DNA from: Hwanghaeella grinnelliae
GTDB taxonomy: Bacteria; Pseudomonadota; Alphaproteobacteria; UBA8366; Aestuariispiraceae
Reading direction: 5' to 3'
NCBI RefSeq assembly: GCF_004005845.1
Contig: NZ_SADE01000002.1
Coordinates: forward strand, 372,421 to 436,420
Length of the DNA stretch: 64,000 nt
The notes beneath the pieces were generated by a model. The model saw only the letters and a list, made by a program, of their open reading frames with translations. It ran no database searches and had not been told where the DNA came from. This document shows, piece by piece, positions 33,403-44,716 of the stretch. A program made the translations under genes and the position numbers. Numbering within the stretch: the first letter of the stretch is position 1; every line of letters starts with the position of its first letter.

Positions 33403-35352
33403 TTACCAGCCACCACCGCCACCGCCGCCGCCACCGCCGCCGGAAGAACCGCTGCTGCGCGACCCGCTGCTGCTCGACGACGGGCGCGATGATGCCGATG
33501 CCATCGTGCTCACCATGCGGGACGAAAACGACTTCGAAAAATCAGTCGGACGCGTCATGCGACTATCCGTGCTGCGATACCAGGACGCTTTATGATCCCC
33601 GACCGGTATCGAGGCCGCCTTTGCATAGGCCAGGAACGTCCGGGTCCAGGCATCGTCGACCCCGAGTGCGATGGAATAGGGCAAGTTTTTTTCAAACATC
33701 GCCTCGCTTGGCGTTGGCATTTCCCCGATTGCCTCCATCCGGTCCCAGTCGGTCGTGGTCATGAAGACGATATAGCCTTCAATCTCGTCCATGACCGCGC
33801 GGCCGCGGACCGTCAAAGAATCGAGCACATCGAAGGAGCCGAAGACCAGACCGATCATCGCCGCGATCATCAAGGCGACCGGCAGAGAGGCCGTGAGGAT
33901 CACGCCGGCGGCAAACAACCCGGCCGGGGCGGCAGCAATCAGCATGATCAGGAAGGCGACGAGAAAGCGCTTGCGACGGGCGGCCCCGCCCAACCGCGCT
34001 CTCTGCGCCCAACAGTTCCGCACCGTCCAATAGAAAACGCTAACGAGCACACAGAAGAACAAGGCCAAGGCGCCCGCCAGGACCTTTCCGTCTTCCCCGC
34101 CGGGCGCATTCAAGACGGCGCTGCCGATGGAGGCGACCGCCGCGAACACGACGCCCAAAAACCACTTGCCGTTATTTTTGCGGAAATAGGCTGTCGAATA
34201 TTCATCGCCGACGGCCTTCATATACGCATTTTTGGCTGCGCCCAGCGTCGCATCGTATTTCGACCCCAGCGTGACTTCCTCGCCCTCGTCACCGCTGAAC
34301 AACCGGTTCAATAAGGCCAGCTCACCTTTTGGCAAATCGTCCGCCGGCTTATCCGTTCGGCGCAGGATATAACGCGTGCCGGTGTTTTTATTCAGGTCTT
34401 CAACGGTGATGAACCCTTTGACCGCCAAGCTTGTTATCCCAACGGTCAGCGCCCGGGCCGGCGCCATGCCGTCGGTGAACCCCCGGGCGTAGATATGGCC
34501 GATAGCCGCCGGCGAGAACCCTTCCGGGGGCTCGAACAGCGGAATGATGGTCCCCGCTTGCGGGTCGCGCCCGACACGCCACCAGACAAGGAAAAGATAG
34601 CCCGCGAGAAAGGCCAAGCTGGCGGCGCCGATGGCGGCGCCCGGGTTATCTGTCAGCAGGTCCGAAGCGCGGTCGATGACACCCGGGACAGGAAGAAATC
34701 CCGGCGGCCAACTGACGGAGACTGTAACACCTTCACCGCTTTCAAGGCGTCTGGTCGCCCGAAGGGAGACCTTATTCCCGGCGGAATTCAGGATTTCGTA
34801 ATCGCTTCCGGTGTCGCCGTAACCACCGGTATAGCCCGACATGTCGACGACTGCCGCGCCCTTGGGAAGGACAATGCTGGCGGTGACATTCTCTATCGGA
34901 AATGCCCAGTTTGTGCCGGTCAGGTTCCAGTAAAGTTCATCACTGTTTTCGGAAAACCGGATCTGACCGCCGACGCGGTAGGTGATCTTGTATCTGTGCG
35001 GTCCGTCTTCCAGGAAACGATTCTCATGGCCGATATAAATTCGGAAGAACTCACCTTCGGGGACGGTGAAATAGGGTTCAGGGTTGCCGTCCCGCGTCAC
35101 CGCGAGAACCTCGTAATCGACCAAATCGAACAGGCCGGCGGCCGCGTTGTGGACGACCGGCAGATCGCGGAAGATGCCGCGTCGGATTTGGACGCCTTCA
35201 GAAACGACCTGGATCGTCTCTGTGACAGTGAGGTCGGCGGTCTCTTCAACGATAATCTGGATATCGTAGTCAGTGATCCGCTCCTCAGCAGCAGCATTGA
35301 ACGCCAAGCCGAGCAGCAGAAAACTTGCTAGAATGCAGGCGCAGACCCTCAC
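33403..35352 (-). CDS. DUF2207 membrane protein
   Basis: A 649-residue protein with a signal peptide (ILASFLLLGLAFNAAA) and a large extracytoplasmic beta-rich domain (about 22-230; DYDIQIIVEETADLTVTETIQV and RRGIFRDLPV, typical of DUF2207). Membrane helices lie near 247-266 and several between about 400 and 500. The last 12 or so residues are a run of Gly ending in Trp, following a Ser/Gly-rich stretch. The GTG start overlaps the stop of lemA (GTGA), so the two are translationally coupled. DUF2207-LemA pairs are common; the function is unknown. Confidence 0.85.
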   Translation of the reverse strand: MRVCACILASFLLLGLAFNAAAEERITDYDIQIIVEETADLTVTETIQVVSEGVQIRRGIFRDLPVVHNAAAGLFDLVDYEVLAVTRDGNPEPYFTVPEGEFFRIYIGHENRFLEDGPHRYKITYRVGGQIRFSENSDELYWNLTGTNWAFPIENVTASIVLPKGAAVVDMSGYTGGYGDTGSDYEILNSAGNKVSLRATRRLESGEGVTVSVSWPPGFLPVPGVIDRASDLLTDNPGAAIGAASLAFLAGYLFLVWWRVGRDPQAGTIIPLFEPPEGFSPAAIGHIYARGFTDGMAPARALTVGITSLAVKGFITVEDLNKNTGTRYILRRTDKPADDLPKGELALLNRLFSGDEGEEVTLGSKYDATLGAAKNAYMKAVGDEYSTAYFRKNNGKWFLGVVFAAVASIGSAVLNAPGGEDGKVLAGALALFFCVLVSVFYWTVRNCWAQRARLGGAARRKRFLVAFLIMLIAAAPAGLFAAGVILTASLPVALMIAAMIGLVFGSFDVLDSLTVRGRAVMDEIEGYIVFMTTTDWDRMEAIGEMPTPSEAMFEKNLPYSIALGVDDAWTRTFLAYAKAASIPVGDHKASWYRSTDSRMTRPTDFSKSFSSRMVSTMASASSRPSSSSSGSRSSGSSGGGGGGGGGGGW

Positions 35353-35930
35353 TTTTTCGACCCGAATTCGATCTTCGGCACCGCACGCTCGGAAGCGTCC
35401 TCCACTTCGAAATAGGCCGCGGTCGTGAAGCTGAACAGTTTGGCGACGATGTTGCTGGGGACGGTCTCGACCAAGATGTTGTTGTCCCGGACCGCGCCGT
35501 TGAAATAGCGTCGGGCGAGTTGGATCTGCTCCTCGATTTCAGCAAGATTTTCTTGCAGATCCTGGAAGGTCTGATTTGCTTTGAGGTCGGGGTAATTCTC
35601 AGCGACCGCGAAGAGGTGAAGCAGCGAGCCTGAAAGCATCCCTTCGGCTTGGGCCCGCTCGGCATCGTCCCGTTTGCTTTCGGCATTCGCGCTTTGCTGC
35701 CGAAGTTCCGTGATCTTCTCAAGGGTGGACCGCTCGTGCTCCATATACCCTTTGACCGTATCCACAAGATTGGGGATCAGGTTCGAGCGTCGGCGAAGCT
35801 GAACATCCACGCCGCTCCACCCTTCCGAAACACGTTGCTTGGCGGCGACTAGCCGGTTGTAGAGCGTGATGGCCCAGCCGATGGCGATCACAATCGCGGC
35901 GGCGAAAATATAAAATCCGTAGCCCCCCAA
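35349..35930 (-). CDS. lemA: LemA family protein
   Basis: About 193 residues from a TTG at 35930. AAGGAG lies seven bases before this TTG, whereas an ATG 39 bases upstream would place that site inside the gene. One N-terminal membrane segment (GFYIFAAAIVIAIGWAITLYN) precedes the LemA helical domain, with VSEGWSGVDVQLRRRSNLIPNLVDTVKGYMEHE, VAENYPDLKANQTFQDLQ and ARRYFNGAVRDNNI. The protein is probably an extracytoplasmic four-helix bundle. It is coupled to the DUF2207 gene. Confidence 0.9.
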   Translation of the reverse strand: MGGYGFYIFAAAIVIAIGWAITLYNRLVAAKQRVSEGWSGVDVQLRRRSNLIPNLVDTVKGYMEHERSTLEKITELRQQSANAESKRDDAERAQAEGMLSGSLLHLFAVAENYPDLKANQTFQDLQENLAEIEEQIQLARRYFNGAVRDNNILVETVPSNIVAKLFSFTTAAYFEVEDASERAVPKIEFGSKK

Positions 35931-36019
35931 GGCCTGTCTCCTTTTCAGTGTTTCTGTCCGGCGCAGCATATTTCAGGGCGCGCGGAAGTGTTCAGTCTCA
36001 CAAAGCCTTTAAATCCCGA

Positions 36020-36229
36020 TCAGTCGTGATTGCGGGCGCTCCACAGCCGAAAGGCGGCCAGGATCAGGGCCAAGAGAGTGGCTACACCCCCCGCGATTCC
36101 GGCAAAAAGCGGGATCATGCCCGCCATTTCATCGAATCTTGCGCGGCCTTGGACCGTGTTCAGGCCCCAATATCCGAATGCAATCGCCAGAAGGCCCGCG
36201 ATCAGCAGCAAAACGATCAATGTCTTCAC
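36020..36229 (-). CDS. Small two-helix membrane protein, unknown function
   Basis: A 69-residue frame with two hydrophobic segments (TLIVLLLIAGLLAIAFGYWGL and MIPLFAGIAGGVATLLALILA) and a short polar C-tail. It starts with a GTG, and an AGGAT sequence lies about ten bases upstream. No family was recognised. It is the first gene of the minus-strand group after gyrB and could be transcribed with lemA and the DUF2207 gene; this is inference. The membrane pattern makes a chance frame less likely. Confidence 0.5.
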   Translation of the reverse strand: MKTLIVLLLIAGLLAIAFGYWGLNTVQGRARFDEMAGMIPLFAGIAGGVATLLALILAAFRLWSARNHD

Positions 36230-36532
36230 CTATGGGCCATCCTCGTTATCCGCACCGACAGGGCGGCGTTGCCGCAGGTTTCAGGACGGTTGTGGCGTGC
36301 GGCATGAGCCCAGTCCATGGAGAGCGATCTAGACTATGACTATTACGTGTTCTTGGGAAATTGGTTATGACGTTGATCACACGGGTGTTGGCCACGTGCC
36401 GGCATCGGTGCCGGCATCGGTGCAGGCGCATGTTCAGGCGTCGCGTAACGGTCCCCCGAACGGGAGACGCGTCACACGACGAAGAACACTGGATAGAAAA
36501 GTTGGCCGGAAATAGTGGCGTTGACCCCGGCG
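36230..36532. other. Gap between gyrB and the small membrane protein, with a tandem repeat
   Basis: A gap of 303 bases with no recognised gene. It holds a 12-base tandem repeat, GTGCCGGCATCG at 36396-36407 and 36408-36419, followed by a diverged third unit. It borders the gyrB stop, and so the left end of the proposed insertion. Confidence 0.5.
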
Positions 36533-39007
<2,475 letters not shown>

Positions 39008-39058
39008 TTAACCAACCCGTCTTCCATTGATTTTCATACTATACGCCAAATCGATCCG

Positions 39059-40297
39059 TCATGGTCCCGTTGCCTGTCCCATTGCTTGTAGGGAAGCACC
39101 GGCCACGCGGTAGGCCTGCGCGGATTGCGCCAAAGGTGCGAAAACCGATTCATCGGTTCCCGTCAGCCATGCCTGCGTTCCAAATTCGACGATCGCCTCG
39201 AACAAGGCGGCTCGCCGTGTTTCGTCCAGATGGGCTGCAACCTCGTCCAGCAGCAGCAAGGGCACCGCGCCCCGTTCCGCCGACAACAGACGGGCATGCG
39301 CCAGGACCAAGGCCATCAGCAAGGCCTTCTGCTCACCGGTCGAGCATTGATCCGCATCCATATCCTTTTCCAGGTGCCGAACCCGCAAATCGCAGCGATG
39401 GGGGCCGACCCCCGCGCCGCCGGCCACGGCATCCTGCGCCCGGCCCGCGGCCAATCTTTCCCGGAACGCGTCTTCCGCCGCCAGCGCCGGACCATCCCGC
39501 AGCAAGGCTTCGATATCGCCCTCGATGGCGACCACCGCGCCAGGGAAAGGCCCGAAGCCTTCCGCCGCGACCCGGCCGAGCCGGTCCGTCATATCCAGGC
39601 GCGCCGCGGCGACGGCCACGCCGCGTTCCGCCATCTGCGCCTCTAGCGCGGAAAGCCACGTTTTGTCGGCCCCATCAGGGCCGCGATCCTTCAGCAACCG
39701 CGCCCGGTCGCGCATCGCCTGCTCGTAGGAGGAAACACGCCCGGCATGGGCCGGATCGGTCGCGAAAATCAAACGGTCCAGGAACCGCCGCCGGCTGCCC
39801 GCCGATTCCAGGAAGATCTGGTTCATCTGCGGCGTGACCCAAACGGCGCCGAGATATCCGGACAAGGCCTGCGCGGATGACGGCGCGCCGTTGATCCTGA
39901 CCGAGCGCCGGTCGCTTCCCGCTTCCCGTCCCGTGCCGATCTGGACCGGACCGACGATGCTGTCCACTTCGGCGGCGACCCCCCATCCGGCACCGGAAAT
40001 GCCGACCGATCCGTCACGCCGGCCGGTGTCGGGAATTCGATCCATGTCGGCGATCCGGGCCCGGCGCAGACCGCGCCCCGGCGTCAACAGAGAGACCGCC
40101 TCCAAAAGGTTCGTCTTGCCCGCCCCGTTCGGCCCGATCAGCACGACCGGCGATGGCTCCAAGTCCAGGCGCAGGGCCGTATAGTTCCGGAAATCGGTCA
40201 ATGTCAGCCGCCGGACGGCCACAGTTTCGCCGGGAGCAGACCGGGTATCACCGGTACCGGTTGCCCCGGTATGGTCCAGTCTTTCGGCTGCTATCAT
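39059..40297 (-). CDS. recF: DNA replication and repair protein RecF
   Basis: About 412 residues from the ATG at 40297, preceded by GGAAAG. It is an SMC-like ATPase that loads RecA at gaps. The N-terminal motif LTLTDFRNYTALRLDLEPSPVVLIGPNGAGKTNLLEAVS contains the Walker A site, STGEQKALLMALVLAHARLL is the signature motif and PLLLLDEVAAHLDETRR is the Walker B. The first about 25 residues precede the usual RecF start and may be dispensable. It lies between dnaN and gyrB, the classical order. Confidence 0.93.
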   Translation of the reverse strand: MIAAERLDHTGATGTGDTRSAPGETVAVRRLTLTDFRNYTALRLDLEPSPVVLIGPNGAGKTNLLEAVSLLTPGRGLRRARIADMDRIPDTGRRDGSVGISGAGWGVAAEVDSIVGPVQIGTGREAGSDRRSVRINGAPSSAQALSGYLGAVWVTPQMNQIFLESAGSRRRFLDRLIFATDPAHAGRVSSYEQAMRDRARLLKDRGPDGADKTWLSALEAQMAERGVAVAAARLDMTDRLGRVAAEGFGPFPGAVVAIEGDIEALLRDGPALAAEDAFRERLAAGRAQDAVAGGAGVGPHRCDLRVRHLEKDMDADQCSTGEQKALLMALVLAHARLLSAERGAVPLLLLDEVAAHLDETRRAALFEAIVEFGTQAWLTGTDESVFAPLAQSAQAYRVAGASLQAMGQATGP

Positions 40298-40339
40298 CAA
40301 ATAATCTTTCCGGCAGGCCGGCGCCGCGCCACGCGTGCC

Positions 40340-41440
40340 TTAGACCCGCATCGGCATCAGGACATAGAGCGCGCTGTCGTCTTCCACGTCACGCACAATT
40401 GTCGGCGAGGAGGCGTCCGCCATTTCGAAGCGGGCCTGACCGCTTTCGATCTGTCCGGAAATATCCAGCAGATAACGGGAGTTGAAGCCGATTTCGATCG
40501 CGTCGTCGTCATAACCGATTTCGATTTCTTCCACGGCCGATCCGCTGTCCTGGCTGGAGGCCGACAACGTCATCGTGCCCGGCGCGATCGCCATTTTCAC
40601 GGCCCGCATCTTTTCCGTCGCAATCGTGGACACACGGTCGACCGCGTTGGAGAACGCCTTGCAATCCACTTGCATCATCTTGGTATTGCCCGACGGGATA
40701 ACGCGTTCGTAATCCGGGAAGGTCCCGTCGATCAGCTTCGAGGTCAGTTCGACCTTGTCGAAGGCATAACGGACCTTGGTGTCCGACAGCGCGATTTCGA
40801 CATCGCCTTCCGACTCGTCGATCAGCTTGCGCAACTCGCTGACCGTTTTGCGCGGCATGATCACGCCCGGCATACCTTCCGCCCCTTCCGGAAGCGGTGT
40901 TTCCACCCGCGCCAGACGGTGACCGTCCGTCGCCACGGCGCGCATGATGCCGTCTGCCGCATGCACATAGATGCCGTTCAGGTAATAGCGGGTTTCCTCG
41001 GTGGAGATGGCGAAACGTGTGCGGTCCACAATCCCGCGCAGGATATCCGCGCTGAGGTTGAAGGTGTGCGGCATATCCCCACCGGTCATGACCGGGAAAT
41101 CTTCAGTCGGCAGCGTCTGCAAAGTGAAGCGCGAGCGGCCGCTGCGCAGTTCCAGGCGATCCTCTTCCTTGCCGAGTTCGACCTGCGCGCCGTCGGGCAG
41201 CTTTCGGACGATGTCGTACAAGGTGTGCGCCGGCGCCGTCGTCGCCCCTTCCGTGCCGATCGACGCGGCGACGGATTCGACGATGGCGATGTCCATATCC
41301 GTGGCGGTCAGGCGCAAGGTGCTGCCCGACGCCTCGATCAGGACGTTCGACAGGATGGGTATTGTGTTCCGACGCTCGACTACGCTTTGCACATGGTTCA
41401 GGGAGCGGAGCAGTTCGGCGCGTTCAATGGTCAGCTTCAT
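40340..41440 (-). CDS. dnaN: DNA polymerase III beta sliding clamp
   Basis: 366 residues from the ATG at 41440 (MKLTIERAELLRSLNHVQSVVERRNTIPILSNVLIEA), the standard DnaN start; the upstream in-frame codons are not conserved. The three-domain clamp shows YYLNGIYVH, ATDGHRLA and the C-terminal ending PTIVRDVEDDSALYVLMPMRV. It tethers the replicative polymerase to DNA. It is first in the minus-strand dnaN-recF-gyrB row. Confidence 0.97.
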   Translation of the reverse strand: MKLTIERAELLRSLNHVQSVVERRNTIPILSNVLIEASGSTLRLTATDMDIAIVESVAASIGTEGATTAPAHTLYDIVRKLPDGAQVELGKEEDRLELRSGRSRFTLQTLPTEDFPVMTGGDMPHTFNLSADILRGIVDRTRFAISTEETRYYLNGIYVHAADGIMRAVATDGHRLARVETPLPEGAEGMPGVIMPRKTVSELRKLIDESEGDVEIALSDTKVRYAFDKVELTSKLIDGTFPDYERVIPSGNTKMMQVDCKAFSNAVDRVSTIATEKMRAVKMAIAPGTMTLSASSQDSGSAVEEIEIGYDDDAIEIGFNSRYLLDISGQIESGQARFEMADASSPTIVRDVEDDSALYVLMPMRV

Positions 41441-41921
41441 GGGTCGTCGATGATCCGTTTCTGTCCGGAGCGGGTTGCCCCACCCCATAATTCTGGTTTC
41501 GCGGATCCAGGTCCGCGTTTGCTACGATATGGCCGGCGACACGGACGGCAATGCCGCCCCACCGAGCCCCCCGTTCGGCGGCGCCAACCCGGAAGCCCCA
41601 CACCAACAGCCCCAATTCGGGACCTGGGAGGAGCCGCTCCAGACACCATCCGGGCATTGTTTGCCCAAGGTTGGCTAGGGGGAACGGAAAGCCTGGAATT
41701 CGGCCCCCCGCGAACGGGAAAAAACTATATCACCTCAGCCCGGAAAGCCCAGTGTTTTGCCGCACAAACGCCGTTGCGCGCCGGGCAAAAAAAACGTTTT
41801 GAGGAGGGTTAATAACCCCCTGATTTCATTGATGTATTTTTACGACTTTTCAGCGAGCCCGAAACACCGCGCGAAACATGGCCGGGTCATCGCCCGCCGT
41901 CCGAGGCCGAAATGGGGCAAT
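41441..41921. other. Gap between dnaN and the Rrf2 regulator
   Basis: About 480 bases that must hold the dnaN promoter. No gene was recognised. An imperfect hairpin GGAGGGTTAATAACCCCCT (about 41803-41821) with a run of A's on its left could end the minus-strand Rrf2 transcript. No clear DnaA boxes were seen. Confidence 0.5.
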
Positions 41922-42401
41922 TTAGCGAATCGGTTGTTTAGACAAATTTTCGCGCCGCCGCGCGGCTCCGCCGAGCACGGTATTTAGGTGTGCATCGAAA
42001 GTCCGGCTCAGATCGGCAAGACTGACTGCGCCAAGCCGGGCAATCAGCAAATCCTCCGCATTGCGCAACGCCTCTTCCAACGCTTCATTTACCACCAATT
42101 CAACCGCGCAATCCGGATTTTCATGTTGGTTGCCGATTGCGAAGATCGTTGGACCGCCAACCGCGCGATGAACGTCCAGCAACGACACGCTCTCCAGATC
42201 GCAAACGATCTCCCAACCGCCGCCATGGCCTTTTTCGGACCGCACATAACCGGCCTTGCGAAGCCCCGACATCGTCCGTCGTATTACCGCCGAATTCGTT
42301 CCGAGCATCGCCGCCAGCGCCTCGGACGTCATTGGGCCGTCATGCCGCGCCATATGAAGGAGCACATGCAGCATCCGGGAAAGGCGGCTGTCTTTTCGCA
42401 T
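41922..42401 (-). CDS. Rrf2-family transcriptional regulator
   Basis: About 159 residues from the ATG at 42401. A winged helix shows SRLSRMLHVLLHMARHDGPMTSEALAAMLGTNSAVIRRTMSGLRKAGYVRSEKGHGGGW, the Rrf2 family hallmark. The family Fe-S cysteine cluster (three Cys around residues 90-110) is not present; only single Cys residues occur, so it is likely not an IscR or NsrR-type iron-sulfur sensor. It is divergent from a methyltransferase gene about 90 bases away with a palindrome between them, suggesting autoregulation and control of that gene. Confidence 0.85.
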   Translation of the reverse strand: MRKDSRLSRMLHVLLHMARHDGPMTSEALAAMLGTNSAVIRRTMSGLRKAGYVRSEKGHGGGWEIVCDLESVSLLDVHRAVGGPTIFAIGNQHENPDCAVELVVNEALEEALRNAEDLLIARLGAVSLADLSRTFDAHLNTVLGGAARRRENLSKQPIR

Positions 42402-42453
42402 CCCGACATAGTTTGCAAACCAAAGCGCCTTGGCAAGCCAAGCATCTTTCGTT

Positions 42454-42464
42454 ACTTTTAAAGT
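42454..42464. promoter_or_regulatory. Small inverted repeat, candidate operator
   Basis: ACTTT-T-AAAGT is a perfect inverted repeat around a single base, flanked by GTTAC on each side (GTTAC starts at 42451 and 42463). It lies in the 88-base region between the Rrf2 start and the methyltransferase start, where an operator is expected. Confidence 0.4.
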
Positions 42465-42489
42465 TACATATGTTGGAAAGCTGAATGCA

Positions 42490-43269
42490 ATGCGTGAATT
42501 CGATGATGCGGACCACTGGGACATTGCCGCCCAGCGTTACCGGCAAATGGCACATCCTTTCACCCAATTGTTTGCACAGGCGTCCTTGCGGCATGTTCCG
42601 CTGAACCCGGCAAGCCGCGTTCTCGATGTGGGCGCGGGGACAGGAGCGCTGGCGCTGGCCGCGGCCCAGACCGGGGCGAGGGTACTGGCAACGGACTTTT
42701 CGCCGGGAATGGTTGCATCCATTGCGGCCGAACAGGTTCCCAATATTGAAGCCAGGCTGATGGACGGACAGGCGCTCGATCTGCCCGATGCTGGCTACGA
42801 CGCGGTCTTTTCCATATTCGGCGTCATAATGTTCCCCGATTGGCGCAAGGGTCTGGCGGAAATGTGCAGAGTCACGCGTCCCGGCGGATTCGGCGTGGTG
42901 GCCACATGGAAGGAGCGGGGGGCGGCAACCTTCCTGCTTCTTGGGCAAATACGGCAAAAGCTGTTCCCAGATCGCGATGCGATGACAATGCCGGAAGGGG
43001 TGTTAGCCATGAGGACGCCTGATGCTTTGGCCCAAGCCATGGTCGAGGCCGGCTATCGCGATCCCAGGATCGAGAGCGTTACCTATGATTTCATTCTGGA
43101 AATCCAGGACCTCGACGAGCCCGATTTGTTGTTCGGCTTGTCGCCCGATTGGACCAGCCTGAGCGCCAAGGAAAAATCCGACGTGATCGACGAGGTTCGC
43201 CGTATGGCCGGCACCAAAAAAACCTTACCAATTCCGTCGACGGCACTGATCGCCACAGCTATTCGCTGA
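42490..43269 (+). CDS. SAM-dependent class I methyltransferase
   Basis: 259 residues from the ATG at 42490 (GGAAAG upstream); the frame opens earlier, over the regulator's promoter. Motif I is VLDVGAGTGALALAAAQTG, with later acidic and hydrophobic motifs (VLATDFSPGMV, YDAVFSIFGVIMFPDWRKGLAEMCRVTRPGG) typical of the Methyltransf_11/25 family. The substrate is unknown. Position opposite an Rrf2 regulator suggests it is inducible. Confidence 0.85.
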   Translation: MREFDDADHWDIAAQRYRQMAHPFTQLFAQASLRHVPLNPASRVLDVGAGTGALALAAAQTGARVLATDFSPGMVASIAAEQVPNIEARLMDGQALDLPDAGYDAVFSIFGVIMFPDWRKGLAEMCRVTRPGGFGVVATWKERGAATFLLLGQIRQKLFPDRDAMTMPEGVLAMRTPDALAQAMVEAGYRDPRIESVTYDFILEIQDLDEPDLLFGLSPDWTSLSAKEKSDVIDEVRRMAGTKKTLPIPSTALIATAIR

Positions 43270-43303
43270 GCGAGAGAGGCATCACCCGGCGGGAGACGGC
43301 CCC

Positions 43304-44716
43304 CTAGCCTTCAAGCATCCGGCGCAGCAGTTCCACGTCTTCGGCAAAGCTGCTGTCCGACTGTTTCAGTTCGTCCACCTTGCGCACCGCATGCATGACG
43401 GTGGTGTGGTCGCGGCCACCGAACTTGCGGCCGATTTCCGGCAGGGACCGCGCGGTCAGCTGCTTGGAGAGATACATCGCCACCTGGCGCGGTCGGGCGA
43501 TGCCACGGCTGCGCCGGGCCGAATGCATTTCCGAAAGCTTCACGTTGAAATGCTCGGCAACGCGTTTCTGGATTTCCTCGATCGTCACGCGACGATCGTT
43601 GGCCCGCAGCAGATCGTGCAGGACCTCTTGAGCGGTTTCCAGCGTGATCGACCGTCCGACCAGGTTCGCGTAAGCAACCAAGCGGTTCAACGCACCTTCC
43701 AGCTCACGGACATTGGAGGTGATCTTATGGGCCAGGAATTCGAGCACCTTGGGCGGGATATCCGCGCTCATCTGCTCAGCCTTGGACTGCAGGATGCCAA
43801 GGCGCAGTTCATAGGTGGTGGAATGGATTTCCGCGACCAGACCCCAGCCGAGGCGGGATTTCATCCGGTCTTCGATTCCTTCCAGTTCCGCCGGGGACTT
43901 GTCCGCCGAAATCACCACCTGGCGGTTCTGATCCACCAATGCGTTGAAGGTGTGGAAGAACTCTTCCTGGGTATTGTCCTTGCCGGCGATGAACTGAACA
44001 TCGTCGATCATCAGCACGTCGACCGACCGGAACTGTTCCTTGAAGGCCATCGTGTCCTTATAGCGAAGCGCGCGGATGAACTGGTACATGAACTTTTCCG
44101 CGGACAGATAAAGGACACGTTTTTCCGGCGCGGATTCACGCAGCTGCGCGGCAATCGCATGCATCAGATGGGTCTTGCCCAATCCGACGCCGCCGAACAG
44201 GAACAGCGGATTGAAGGGAACATTGTCCGCCTCTGCGACACGGCGCGCCGCGGCGAAGGCCAATTCGTTCGGCTTGCCGACGATAAAATTATCGAACCGG
44301 AAACGCGGGTCCAGCGGTGCGCACAAGCCGGCATCGAAACTGTTGAGCGCATCGGTATTGGCGGAAGGCGCCGCGGCGCCGTCACGTCCGTGCGCCGAAA
44401 AACCCGATGCGCCATGCGTCGCGGAATGGCCGCCCGAATGACCAGCGGAATGACTGGCGGATGAGGTCGCTGAATGGACGACGTCAATCGCCGTGACGGA
44501 TGGGTTCTCGCTGCGCCAAAGTTCCAACAGCCGGTCGCCATATTGAGACTCGATCCAGTTCTGCATGAACCGGGTCGGCACCAACAAGTGGACGACGCCG
44601 TTGTGGAATCCTTTGAAGGTGAGAGGCTTGAGCCAGCTTTGAAACGCGGTTTCCCCGAATTCGCTCCGCATACGCGCCCGTACCCGGGCCCATTGCGCCG
44701 ACAGCCTTTGTTCCAT
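43304..44716 (-). CDS. dnaA: Chromosomal replication initiator DnaA
   Basis: About 470 residues from the ATG at 44716 (GGTGGAGCA before it; the longer frame to 44749 has no support). Domain I is at the start (SAQWARVRARMRSEFGETAFQSWLKPL). A His/Ser-rich linker follows (SASHSAGHSGGHSATHGAS). Domain III has the Walker A site FGGVGLGKTHLMHAIAA and Walker B VLMIDDVQF. Domain IV has the DNA-binding motif RSRGIARPRQVAMYLSKQLT and GGRDHTTVMHAVRK. It binds the origin and starts replication. Confidence 0.97.
   Translation of the reverse strand: MEQRLSAQWARVRARMRSEFGETAFQSWLKPLTFKGFHNGVVHLLVPTRFMQNWIESQYGDRLLELWRSENPSVTAIDVVHSATSSASHSAGHSGGHSATHGASGFSAHGRDGAAAPSANTDALNSFDAGLCAPLDPRFRFDNFIVGKPNELAFAAARRVAEADNVPFNPLFLFGGVGLGKTHLMHAIAAQLRESAPEKRVLYLSAEKFMYQFIRALRYKDTMAFKEQFRSVDVLMIDDVQFIAGKDNTQEEFFHTFNALVDQNRQVVISADKSPAELEGIEDRMKSRLGWGLVAEIHSTTYELRLGILQSKAEQMSADIPPKVLEFLAHKITSNVRELEGALNRLVAYANLVGRSITLETAQEVLHDLLRANDRRVTIEEIQKRVAEHFNVKLSEMHSARRSRGIARPRQVAMYLSKQLTARSLPEIGRKFGGRDHTTVMHAVRKVDELKQSDSSFAEDVELLRRMLEG

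Noticed and set aside
33410-33470. GCC/CCG triplet run as a simple-sequence repeat of interest
   Set aside because: It simply encodes the Gly-run at the end of the DUF2207 protein.
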